Positions 7,714 through 14,704 of a stretch of 32,043 bases of DNA are shown piece after piece. The stretch covers positions 1 through 32,043 of the forward strand of contig JAPKDO010000005.1 of assembly GCA_028822535.1 (NCBI GenBank). The letters run 5' to 3'. Under the pieces are notes generated by a model. It was not told the origin of the DNA. It saw only the letters and a list, made by a program, of their open reading frames with translations, and did no database searches. Source of the stretch: Acidimicrobiales bacterium (lineage in GTDB: Bacteria > Actinomycetota > Acidimicrobiia > Acidimicrobiales > Salinilacustritrichaceae). Positions within the stretch are counted from its first letter, which is position 1; each line of letters starts with the position of its first letter. The position numbers and the translations under genes are program-made.

Positions 7714-7719
7714 TACCGT
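7714..7719 (+). promoter_or_regulatory. -10 element (TACCGT) of the HExxH lipoprotein gene
   Basis: TACCGT lies 6 bases before the ATG at 7726. The LexA box of the divergent alkB-like gene ends at 7685, just upstream of where this promoter's -35 should sit (about 7691), so LexA could also affect this gene, though it would not cover its -10. Confidence 0.35.
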
Positions 7720-7725
7720 GTGTGG

Positions 7726-8583
7726 ATGCTGCAACGCCGGATGCTCGTTGCCCTGTTGAGCCTGGCGTTGGTCGTCGTCGCCTGCGGGGGTGACGGCGAC
7801 GACAGCGAGACGCTCCGGGCCACCACCACGACGGCAGCGGCCGAGGCGACGACGACCACCGCGGCGCTCGACACCTCGACGCGGGCGACCAAGGATCGAC
7901 CCGACGACGATCCCGGCGTGCCGAAGGTCCACGTGCTGTACCTCACGCCGTCGGACGGCCCCGACGACCGTCTCGACACCGACGGCACGATCGCCGGGTC
8001 GATGGAGTCGGCGATGCGCTGGCTCGAGTCACAGATCGATCGACGACTCCGCCTCGACACGTTCCAGGGCGAACTCGATGTCACCTTCCACCGACTCCCC
8101 CGCACCGCGGACGAGTACTTCGCGGAGGGCGTGTTCATCCGCGACGCGATCGAGGACGACATCATCGCCGCCGGCTTCGATGCGCCACTCACCGTGTACG
8201 CCGCCTACTACGCCGGCCCGTCCGAGGACTGCGCCAGCTCATTCAACCCCGAGACCCTGCCCGGCACGTTGGTCGCCCGGTACTGGGCCCACGTCGATCC
8301 CGGCGAGGCGCCATGCGTCCCGAACGACTTCCGGGCCGCCGGCGAACCCCCGAGCACGTGGGAGTTCGGGGTGACCCATGAACTGTTCCACGCCATGGGA
8401 GCGGTCGAGACGTGCGCTCCGAATCACTTCGAGGGCCACGTCGGCGACCACCCCGACGACCTCATGTATCGAGGGGACCAGCCGTGGAAGCCGGACTCGA
8501 TCGACATCGGCAACGACGACTACTACGGCCACGGAGACCTGGACTGCACCGACGTCGCCCGCGCCCCGTACTGGGCGTCGTAG
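7726..8583 (+). CDS. Putative secreted lipoprotein with zinc-metalloprotease (HExxH) motif
   Basis: A 285-residue protein. A signal peptide ends in the lipobox VVAC (C20), followed by a Thr/Ala-rich linker (about 30-55) and a globular domain. THELFHAMGAVE (H218, E219, H222, G225) is an HExxHxxG zinc-protease motif, and DLMYRG (M247), about 25 residues later, could be a Met-turn as in metzincins. The usual third metzincin ligand position is E228 rather than His or Asp, unless H234, H238 or H242 is used. Six cysteines in the mature part could form disulfides. The ORF track starts at 7453, but the signal peptide and the -10 place the start at 7726. It is transcribed away from the SOS-controlled alkB-like gene. 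The exact family and substrate are unknown. Confidence 0.72.
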   Translation: MLQRRMLVALLSLALVVVACGGDGDDSETLRATTTTAAAEATTTTAALDTSTRATKDRPDDDPGVPKVHVLYLTPSDGPDDRLDTDGTIAGSMESAMRWLESQIDRRLRLDTFQGELDVTFHRLPRTADEYFAEGVFIRDAIEDDIIAAGFDAPLTVYAAYYAGPSEDCASSFNPETLPGTLVARYWAHVDPGEAPCVPNDFRAAGEPPSTWEFGVTHELFHAMGAVETCAPNHFEGHVGDHPDDLMYRGDQPWKPDSIDIGNDDYYGHGDLDCTDVARAPYWAS

Positions 8584-8601
8584 TCCCGACGGGCGGGCGC
8601 C

Positions 8602-11600
8602 TCAGCGGAAATCCCGACTCTTCGGGACGTTGCCGTTCACCGGCAGGAACGACAGACGCTCGGCCACGACGTTGATCACCCCCTCGCTGCGTTCGCATCG
8701 TCCACGGATGAGCATGGCGGGAGCGGTGAGCGCTACCCGCCGATGAGCGTTCCAGCACCCCTTCGACACCACGACGTTGATGAGCCCCGTCTCGTCCTCG
8801 AGGTTGAGGAACATGGTCCCGCCCGCGGTCGCCGGACGCTGGCGATGGGTCACCACGCCGCCGATGAGCACCTTCGACCCCGGCTCGACGTCCCACAGTC
8901 CGGCGCTCGTCACCACCCCCATGCGGTCGAGTTCGTCGCGGATGAACCTCGTCGGATGCCCCTCCGGACTCATCCCCGTGGCCCAGAGGTCGGCCCGAGC
9001 GGTCTCGAAGTCGTCCATGCCCGGCAGCGGCGGCGGCTGGTCGCCGGTGACGATTCCCGGCAACCGGTCGGCCCCTCCCTGGGCGACGGCACCGGCTTGC
9101 CAGATCGCCTCTCGCCGCTCCAGGCCGAAGCAGTCGAACGCCCCCGCCGTCGCCAACGCCTCGAGCTGGGACAACGTGAGCTCGACCCGACGGGCCAGGT
9201 CCTCCATCGAGGCGAACGGCCCCCTGGTCTCGCGCTCGGTGGCGATCTCCCGGGCCAGGTCGACCCCGATCCCCCGTACCTCCCGGAACCCGAGCTGCAC
9301 CACCGCCCCTTCCGATTCTCCCCACGAGAACTCCCCGGTTTCCGGGGCGTTCTCACAGGAATTTTCGGAGGGTACGGGTGGGGCAGGGAGGAGGGTGGCG
9401 TCGGCGAGAGAGGTGTTGCAGTCGACGGTGCGGACCTCGACGCCGTGGCGACGGGCGTCCTGGATCAGCGAGTGGGGCGACCAGAACCCCATCGGCTGGG
9501 CGTTGAGCAGGCCGGCGCAGAAGGCGGCGGGGTGGAAGCGCTTGAACCACGACGAGGCGTAGACGAGGTAGGCGAAGGAGACCGAGTGACTCTCGGGGAA
9601 GCCGTAGTTGGCGAAGGCGGCGAGCTTGACCCAGATCTCCTCGATCACGTCATCGGGCACCCCCCGCTCCCGGGCGCCCGTGCGGAAGCGGTCGTGGAGA
9701 CGCTCCATCCGTTCGGGCGAACGCTTCGACCCCATGGCCTGCCGGAGCTGATCGGACTCGGACGCGGTGAATCCGCCGACGTCGATCGACATCTGCATGA
9801 GCTGTTCCTGGAACAGCGGGATCCCCAAGGTCTTCTCCAACGACTTCTCGAGCAACGGGTGGAGATACGTGATCTCCTCCTGGCCGTTGCGCCGACGGAT
9901 GTAGGGGTGGACCGAACCGCCCTGGATCGGGCCGGGCCGGATGAGCGCCACCTCGACCACCAGGTCGTAGAACGTGCGGGGCTTGAGTCGGGGCAGCGTC
10001 GCCATCTGGGCGCGCGACTCGATCTGGAACACGCCCACCGTGTCGGCCTTGCACAACATGTCGTAGACCTCGTCGTCCTGGGGCAACTCGGCGATGTCGA
10101 TGTCGACACCGGTCGACTCGCGCACCAGGCGCACCGTCTCGTGCAGCGCGGTGAGCATCCCGAGGCCGAGCAGGTCGAACTTCACGAGACCGACTGCGGC
10201 ACAGTCGTCCTTGTCCCACTGGAGAACAGAACGGATCGGGACCTCGCTGCGAACCGTCCCGCCGTCGCGCCCGGTGAAGCGGCCCCACTCGACCGGGCAG
10301 ACCTCCACCACGGGACGGTCGCACAGGACCATGCCCCCGGAGTGGATGCCCAGGTGACGGGGAAAGTGCTCGACCTCGGCCGCCATCGCCAGGACATCGT
10401 CGGGCAGTTGGTTGAGCCCCTCCTTCTGCTGGTCGGCCGAGGTCTTGACCCCACCCCACGCGTCGGCGGACTTCGAGAACGCGTCCTGTTGGCCGGTGGC
10501 ATAGCCGAGCGCCTTGGCCATGTCCCGGATCGACGACTTGGCCCGGTAGGTGATGACGTTGGCGACCTGGGCGGCGTGGCGGCGGCCGTGGCGCTCGTAG
10601 ACGTACTGGATGACCTCTTCTCGTCGGTTCGACTCGATGTCGATGTCGATGTCGGGCGGCCCGTCGCGCTCGGGCGACAGGAACCGCTCGAACAACAACC
10701 CGAGCTTCACGGCGTCGGCCTTGGTGATGCCGAGGGCAAAACACACGGCCGAGTTGGCGGCACTCCCCCGGCCCTGGCAGAAGATGTCGGACCGGCGGCA
10801 GAAGTCGACGAGGTCCCACACGATCAGGAAGTAGCCGGGGAACCCGAGTGTCTCGATCAGGGCGAGTTCGTGGTCGATCTGTTCCCATGCCCCCGGCGTG
10901 TTCGGTCGGGAACGCGGCCCGTAGCGACGCTCGGCTCCCGCTTCGGTGAGCCGGCGGAGGAAGCCCATCTCGGACATCGGTCGACCGTCCGGCCCGTCGG
11001 GGCACGGGTACGGCGGCAGGTTGGGCGCGACCAACTGCAGGTCGAAGGCGCAGGCCAGGCCGAGCTCGGCCGCCCGTTCGACGGCCCCGGGGTACCGGGC
11101 GAAGCGGCGGGACTGTTCGACGCCCGACCGGAGGTGCGCCGTCGCTGCAGGCGGGAGCCAACCGTCGGCACCCTCGAGATCGCGACGTGCCCGCACGGCG
11201 GCGAGCGCTGCGGCGAGGGGACGTTCGGCCGGCGTGGCGTAGTGGACGTTGTTCGTCGCCACGACCTCGACGCCGACCCGCCCCGAGATCTGCGCCAGCG
11301 CGTCGTTGCGGGCCGAGTCGAGCGGGTCGTGGTGATCCCACAACTCGACCACCACGTTGTCGGGACCGAAGGTGTCGACGAGCCCTCGCAGGGCGTGTTC
11401 GGCCGCGGCCGGGCCGTGGTCGACCAACGCTCGATTGACCGCACCCTTCCGACAGCCGGTGAGGACCAGCCAGTCGCCACCGTGCGCACGCGACCAGTCG
11501 ATCGAGTCGTAGTCGGGCTTGCCCTTCATCCCCCCGGCGAGCTGTGCCGAGGAGATGACATCGGCGAGGCGTGCGTAGCCCGCGGTGCCCCGAGCGAGGA

Positions 11601-12051
11601 CCAACAGGTGCGAACCCTCGGGGTCGGGCACGCCGTTCTGCGGTTGGCTCAACCCCAGCGACAGCTCGGCCCCGAAGACCGTGGGCAGCCCGACCTCACG
11701 CGCGGCCTGCGAGAAGCGGACCACGCCGTAGAAGCCGTCGTGATCGGTGAGCGCCAGCGCCTCGAGCCCGAGCCGCGCCGCCTCCTCCGCCAGCGCCTCG
11801 GGGTGCGACGCGCCGTCGAGGAACGAGAAGTTCGAGTGGCAGTGGAGTTCGGCGTAGGGCACCGCCCCGCGTCGTCGCTCGAGTCCGGTGGGCGCCGAGT
11901 ACTCGGGCCGGCGATACGACCACGCCGGACTGTCGCCCCCGTCTCCCTCCGCGCGTGTGGGCTTGCGATGCCGCGCCCCCTCGGGAGATCGGCTGTCGGA
12001 GAGCGTCCGTTCCAGTTCGGACCAGGAAACCCCTGGGTTGTTGAACCCCAC
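8602..12051 (-). CDS. dnaE2: Error-prone DNA polymerase III alpha subunit DnaE2
   Basis: A 1149-residue C-family polymerase that bypasses DNA damage with ImuA and ImuB and causes SOS mutagenesis. In order: a short N-terminal segment with DGGDSPAWS typical of actinobacterial DnaE2, a PHP domain starting AELHCHSNFSFLDGAS (about 67) with LTDHDG, the polymerase core with GRGSAANSAVCFALGIT and the catalytic aspartates in PDIDIDIES (about D468, D470), helix-hairpin-helix GIGVDLARE, and a C-terminal OB domain (VLIGGVVTHRQ). It ends in SRDFR, a DnaE2-type C-terminus. The ORF track starts at 12339; the GTG at 12051 is preferred because MGFNNPGVSWSELE matches family N-termini and a -10 lies 8 bases upstream. 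Two LexA boxes precede it. It converges with the metalloprotease gene, 18 bp away. Confidence 0.95.
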   Translation of the reverse strand: MGFNNPGVSWSELERTLSDSRSPEGARHRKPTRAEGDGGDSPAWSYRRPEYSAPTGLERRRGAVPYAELHCHSNFSFLDGASHPEALAEEAARLGLEALALTDHDGFYGVVRFSQAAREVGLPTVFGAELSLGLSQPQNGVPDPEGSHLLVLARGTAGYARLADVISSAQLAGGMKGKPDYDSIDWSRAHGGDWLVLTGCRKGAVNRALVDHGPAAAEHALRGLVDTFGPDNVVVELWDHHDPLDSARNDALAQISGRVGVEVVATNNVHYATPAERPLAAALAAVRARRDLEGADGWLPPAATAHLRSGVEQSRRFARYPGAVERAAELGLACAFDLQLVAPNLPPYPCPDGPDGRPMSEMGFLRRLTEAGAERRYGPRSRPNTPGAWEQIDHELALIETLGFPGYFLIVWDLVDFCRRSDIFCQGRGSAANSAVCFALGITKADAVKLGLLFERFLSPERDGPPDIDIDIESNRREEVIQYVYERHGRRHAAQVANVITYRAKSSIRDMAKALGYATGQQDAFSKSADAWGGVKTSADQQKEGLNQLPDDVLAMAAEVEHFPRHLGIHSGGMVLCDRPVVEVCPVEWGRFTGRDGGTVRSEVPIRSVLQWDKDDCAAVGLVKFDLLGLGMLTALHETVRLVRESTGVDIDIAELPQDDEVYDMLCKADTVGVFQIESRAQMATLPRLKPRTFYDLVVEVALIRPGPIQGGSVHPYIRRRNGQEEITYLHPLLEKSLEKTLGIPLFQEQLMQMSIDVGGFTASESDQLRQAMGSKRSPERMERLHDRFRTGARERGVPDDVIEEIWVKLAAFANYGFPESHSVSFAYLVYASSWFKRFHPAAFCAGLLNAQPMGFWSPHSLIQDARRHGVEVRTVDCNTSLADATLLPAPPVPSENSCENAPETGEFSWGESEGAVVQLGFREVRGIGVDLAREIATERETRGPFASMEDLARRVELTLSQLEALATAGAFDCFGLERREAIWQAGAVAQGGADRLPGIVTGDQPPPLPGMDDFETARADLWATGMSPEGHPTRFIRDELDRMGVVTSAGLWDVEPGSKVLIGGVVTHRQRPATAGGTMFLNLEDETGLINVVVSKGCWNAHRRVALTAPAMLIRGRCERSEGVINVVAERLSFLPVNGNVPKSRDFR

Positions 12052-12059
12052 GCCGTTCG

Positions 12060-12099
12060 ATGGTATGCGAACACCCGTTCGTTGTCGAACAGGTGTTCG
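12060..12099 (-). promoter_or_regulatory. SOS promoter of dnaE2 with two LexA boxes
   Basis: On the minus strand: LexA box 1 CGAAC-N4-GTTCG at 12086-12099, box 2 at 12068-12081, then -10 TACCAT at 12060-12065 and 8 bases to the GTG at 12051. Box starts are 18 bp apart, so the two operators lie on nearly the same helix face. Box 2 fills the spacer and box 1 covers the weak -35 (TTCGAC or TCGACA). All of this fits in the 61 bp after the upstream dehydrogenase stop. Confidence 0.82.
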
Positions 12100-12112
12100 G
12101 ACTGGCTGACGC

Positions 12113-13360
12113 CTACGGGAAGATGCCCCTCGTCGCCATCGCTGCCGCCACTCGCTCGAGTGCCAACGCGTACGCCGACCGCCGCAGGCTGACGTCCCAG
12201 CGCTGTCCAGCAGCCCAGACGTCGGTGAATGCGTCGGACATGACCCGATGGTGGCGATCGGCGACGAGGTCTTCCTCCCACGGGAACCCCTGACGGGCCT
12301 GGGCCCACTCGAAATAGGAGGCGGTGACGCCACCGGCATTGGCGAGTACGTCGGGGACGACCGTGATCCCGCGGCGATCGAGCACCTCGTCGGCCTCGGG
12401 CAACGTCGGGCCGTTGGCCGCCTCGACGATCACCTTCGCCTTCACCCGCTCGGCCACGGCGGCATCGATCACGCCGCCCAGTGCGGCCGGGATCAGCAAT
12501 TCGCAGTCGACTTCGAGGACATCGCCGGCATCGATCGGATCGCCCAGCGGGAAACCGGCCACTCCCCCGGTCTCGATCACGTGATCCGACAACGCCGCGG
12601 TGTCGAGGCCGCCCTCGTTGATGACCGCGCCCGTGACGTCGCTGACCGCGACGACACGCATGCCGGCCGACTGCAACAGATAGGCCAGTGGTCCGCCGAC
12701 CTTGCCGAAGCCCTGGATCACGGCGCGTCGCCCGGGGAGTTCGATGCCGAGCGCCTCGAACGCTGCCCGCACGCACACCACGACGCCGGCCGCAGTGCCG
12801 CCGGCGTGGGCACGCGTCCCGCCGACCGACAGCGGCTTGCCGGTCACGGCCCCGGGGAGGTGGACGCCGCCACCGGTCATCTGCAGCGTGTCGAGCAACC
12901 AGGCCATGACCCGGCCATCGGTGTTGACGTCGGGCGCGGGAATGTCGCGGTCGGGGCCGAGCACCGGCGAGATCTCGAGCGTGTAGCGGCGGGTCAGGTG
13001 TTCGAGTTCGTTGAGCGACAGTGACCGCGGATCGACCCGCACGCCGCCCTTGGCCCCGCCGTAGGGCAGACCGCACACGGCGGTCTTGATCGTCATCTGC
13101 GCCGAGAGCGCACGGACCTCGTCGGCATCGACGGCGGGGTGGAAGCGGATCCCACCCTTGCCCGGACCGCGCACCGTGTTGTGATGGATGCGCCAGCCGG
13201 TGAAGACCTCGACAGACCCGTCGTCACGTCGGACCGGGACGGAGACCTCCATCACCCGTTCGCACCGACGCACCATCGCGTGGATGCTCGGATCGATGTC
13301 GGCCACCTTCACCGCATCGTCGATGCGGTCCAGCACAGCGTCCCACGGACCAGCGTCCAC
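12113..13360 (-). CDS. Glu/Leu/Phe/Val dehydrogenase family protein (glutamate dehydrogenase-like), copy 2
   Basis: A 415-residue paralogue of the product at 3409-4653. The substrate-domain lysines are present: GPGKGGIRFHP (K68), K92 and LPYGGAKGG (K104), with PAPDVNTDGRVMAW. The nucleotide domain starts at IQGFGKVGGPLAYLL, and NAGGVTASYFEWAQ follows near the C-terminus. Differences from copy 1 (for example QGFGKVGG against QGYGNVGS) suggest separate roles, such as NAD against NADP use or catabolic against anabolic direction, but this cannot be decided by eye. The GTG start at 13360 is preceded by CACACT six bases upstream, a weak -10. The gene sits directly upstream of the dnaE2 promoter on the same strand. 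Confidence 0.87.
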   Translation of the reverse strand: MDAGPWDAVLDRIDDAVKVADIDPSIHAMVRRCERVMEVSVPVRRDDGSVEVFTGWRIHHNTVRGPGKGGIRFHPAVDADEVRALSAQMTIKTAVCGLPYGGAKGGVRVDPRSLSLNELEHLTRRYTLEISPVLGPDRDIPAPDVNTDGRVMAWLLDTLQMTGGGVHLPGAVTGKPLSVGGTRAHAGGTAAGVVVCVRAAFEALGIELPGRRAVIQGFGKVGGPLAYLLQSAGMRVVAVSDVTGAVINEGGLDTAALSDHVIETGGVAGFPLGDPIDAGDVLEVDCELLIPAALGGVIDAAVAERVKAKVIVEAANGPTLPEADEVLDRRGITVVPDVLANAGGVTASYFEWAQARQGFPWEEDLVADRHHRVMSDAFTDVWAAGQRWDVSLRRSAYALALERVAAAMATRGIFP

Positions 13361-13401
13361 GCACCGAGTGTGACATCCGGCGGCGACCGCCGCGCGGAAG
13401 G

Positions 13402-13668
13402 TCAGGCAGCGGTGCCGCAGACGACGCTCGGCTCGGCCGGGGACCGAGTCGGATCAGCGCACGCCGCGACGTACTGCACGACGATCTTGCCGAGCGCCCG
13501 TTCGCGGGCGACGGTGGGGGCGGACGGGTCGGCGGCGATGCCGATGAGCGTCTCGCACACGCCGCGACCACGGGCTCCGGCGAGGAGCGCGGCCACGGCC
13601 GGTCGATGGTCGCCGAAGCCGTCTTCGACGACGGCTTCGGCGAGTTCGGTGGCTGCGGTGGGGGTCAT
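13402..13668 (-). CDS. Small hypothetical protein with three cysteines
   Basis: An 88-residue predicted protein, mostly helical and alanine-rich. Its three cysteines lie in GVCETL, AACADP and VVCGTA. No signal peptide is visible when the ATG at 13668 is used. The ORF track begins at 13695, but a TACGCT -10 lies 6 bases before the internal ATG, so the longer start would lie upstream of the expected transcript. It is 41 bp upstream of the dehydrogenase gene on the same strand and could share its mRNA. No family recognised. It is short but has coding-like composition and a sensible promoter. Confidence 0.55.
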   Translation of the reverse strand: MTPTAATELAEAVVEDGFGDHRPAVAALLAGARGRGVCETLIGIAADPSAPTVARERALGKIVVQYVAACADPTRSPAEPSVVCGTAA

Positions 13669-13674
13669 GACCCA

Positions 13675-13680
13675 AGCGTA
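13675..13680 (-). promoter_or_regulatory. -10 element (TACGCT) of the small hypothetical gene
   Basis: TACGCT on the minus strand lies 6 bases before the ATG at 13668. It shares a 77-bp divergent region with the LysR gene promoter. Confidence 0.4.
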
Positions 13681-13718
13681 CGAACATCGGTACATCAGCG
13701 CTAGCGATTATCCTTCAC

Positions 13719-13737
13719 TGTATTGATCAGATACACT
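13719..13737 (+). promoter_or_regulatory. LysR promoter with palindromic operator candidate
   Basis: An interrupted palindrome with TGTAT and ATACA arms spans 13719-13735 in a conspicuously AT-rich patch. A -10 TACACT (13732-13737) overlaps its right arm and ends 8 bases before the ATG of the LysR gene. LysR proteins typically bind interrupted palindromes with T-N11-A cores next to their own promoter, so this is a likely autoregulatory site, possibly also acting on the divergent small gene. Confidence 0.5.
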
Positions 13738-13745
13738 TATCGACC

Positions 13746-14675
13746 ATGAGCGCGCTCCGAGACGTGGACATCCGGCACCTCGCCGCCCTCGCGGCCGTGG
13801 TGGACGAGGGCTCGTTCGCCAAGGCGGCGGCGGCTCTCGGCTTCACACAATCCGCCGTGAGCCAGCAGATCGCCGCCCTCGAGAAGGCGGCAGGACTCCC
13901 CGTCCTCGACCGACCACGTGGCCCGAAGGCTGCCGAGTTGACGCCGGCGGGCGAGTTGCTCCTGGAATATGCCCGCGAGGTCCTCGCCCGCGTCGAGGAG
14001 ATGGACGACGAACTCGACCGACTCCGCCGAGGCATCACGGGTCGGCTCGTGATCGGCACCTTCCAGTCCGTGTCGGGAAAGCTGCTCCCGACGATCATCG
14101 GACGGATGCGGGCGGAGGTCCCCGACGTCGACATCCGTCTGTTCGAGACCGATGATCAGACCGCGCTGCTGCGCGGCGTTCTCGACGACGAACTCGACCT
14201 CGCGTTCACCGTCGATCCCGAGGGTGCGGGGACCGAGTCACGCTTCCTGGGGTTCGACCCCTTCGTCGTGATCGCCGCCGCGGGCGAACTCCCCGGACCA
14301 ACGGCGTCGCACGCCGACCTCAACGGCCATCCGATGATCGGCCAACCCGCGGACAACGTCTGCCAGCGTCTGATCGACCGTCGACTCGATCAAGCGGGCG
14401 TCGTTCCCGACTACGTCTTCCGGTCGGCCGACAACGGCGCCGTGCAGGGCATGGTCCGGTCGGGCATGGGCCGTTCCGTGGCGCCCTACCTCGCCGTCGA
14501 CCCGGACGATCCCGGCATCGACGTGCTCGAACTCGATCCGCCGGTCACGCCGCGCAGCATCCATCTCACGCGTCGGGCCGGGCGGACACTCCCACCGGCC
14601 GCCGACACCTTCGCCGACATCTCTGCGGAGATCGGTGCGGACGTGTTGCAGCCCGACAACACGCTCGTCGACTGA
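13746..14675 (+). CDS. LysR-family transcriptional regulator
   Basis: A 309-residue protein with an N-terminal winged helix-turn-helix (about residues 8-67: ALAAVVDEGSFAKAAAALG, FTQSAVSQQIAALEKAAG, then LTPAGELLLEYA), a linker helix, and a C-terminal effector-binding domain of the periplasmic-binding-protein fold starting at RLVIGTFQSVSGKLLP (about 98). Length and order are normal for LysR. The effector is unknown. It has its own AT-rich promoter with a candidate operator and no Shine-Dalgarno (leaderless spacing). The PhoD-like gene follows 29 bp downstream on the same strand and is the most obvious target apart from the regulator itself and the divergent small gene. Confidence 0.92.
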   Translation: MSALRDVDIRHLAALAAVVDEGSFAKAAAALGFTQSAVSQQIAALEKAAGLPVLDRPRGPKAAELTPAGELLLEYAREVLARVEEMDDELDRLRRGITGRLVIGTFQSVSGKLLPTIIGRMRAEVPDVDIRLFETDDQTALLRGVLDDELDLAFTVDPEGAGTESRFLGFDPFVVIAAAGELPGPTASHADLNGHPMIGQPADNVCQRLIDRRLDQAGVVPDYVFRSADNGAVQGMVRSGMGRSVAPYLAVDPDDPGIDVLELDPPVTPRSIHLTRRAGRTLPPAADTFADISAEIGADVLQPDNTLVD

Positions 14676-14704
14676 GCAATCGGCATCGGGGGTAGGACTC
14701 CCTC

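Noticed and set aside
8743-12192. Plus-strand ORF of 1149 aa opposite dnaE2
   Set aside because: It is the mirror of dnaE2, made of Arg/Gly/Asp/His-rich sequence without domains; dnaE2 explains the codon pattern fully.
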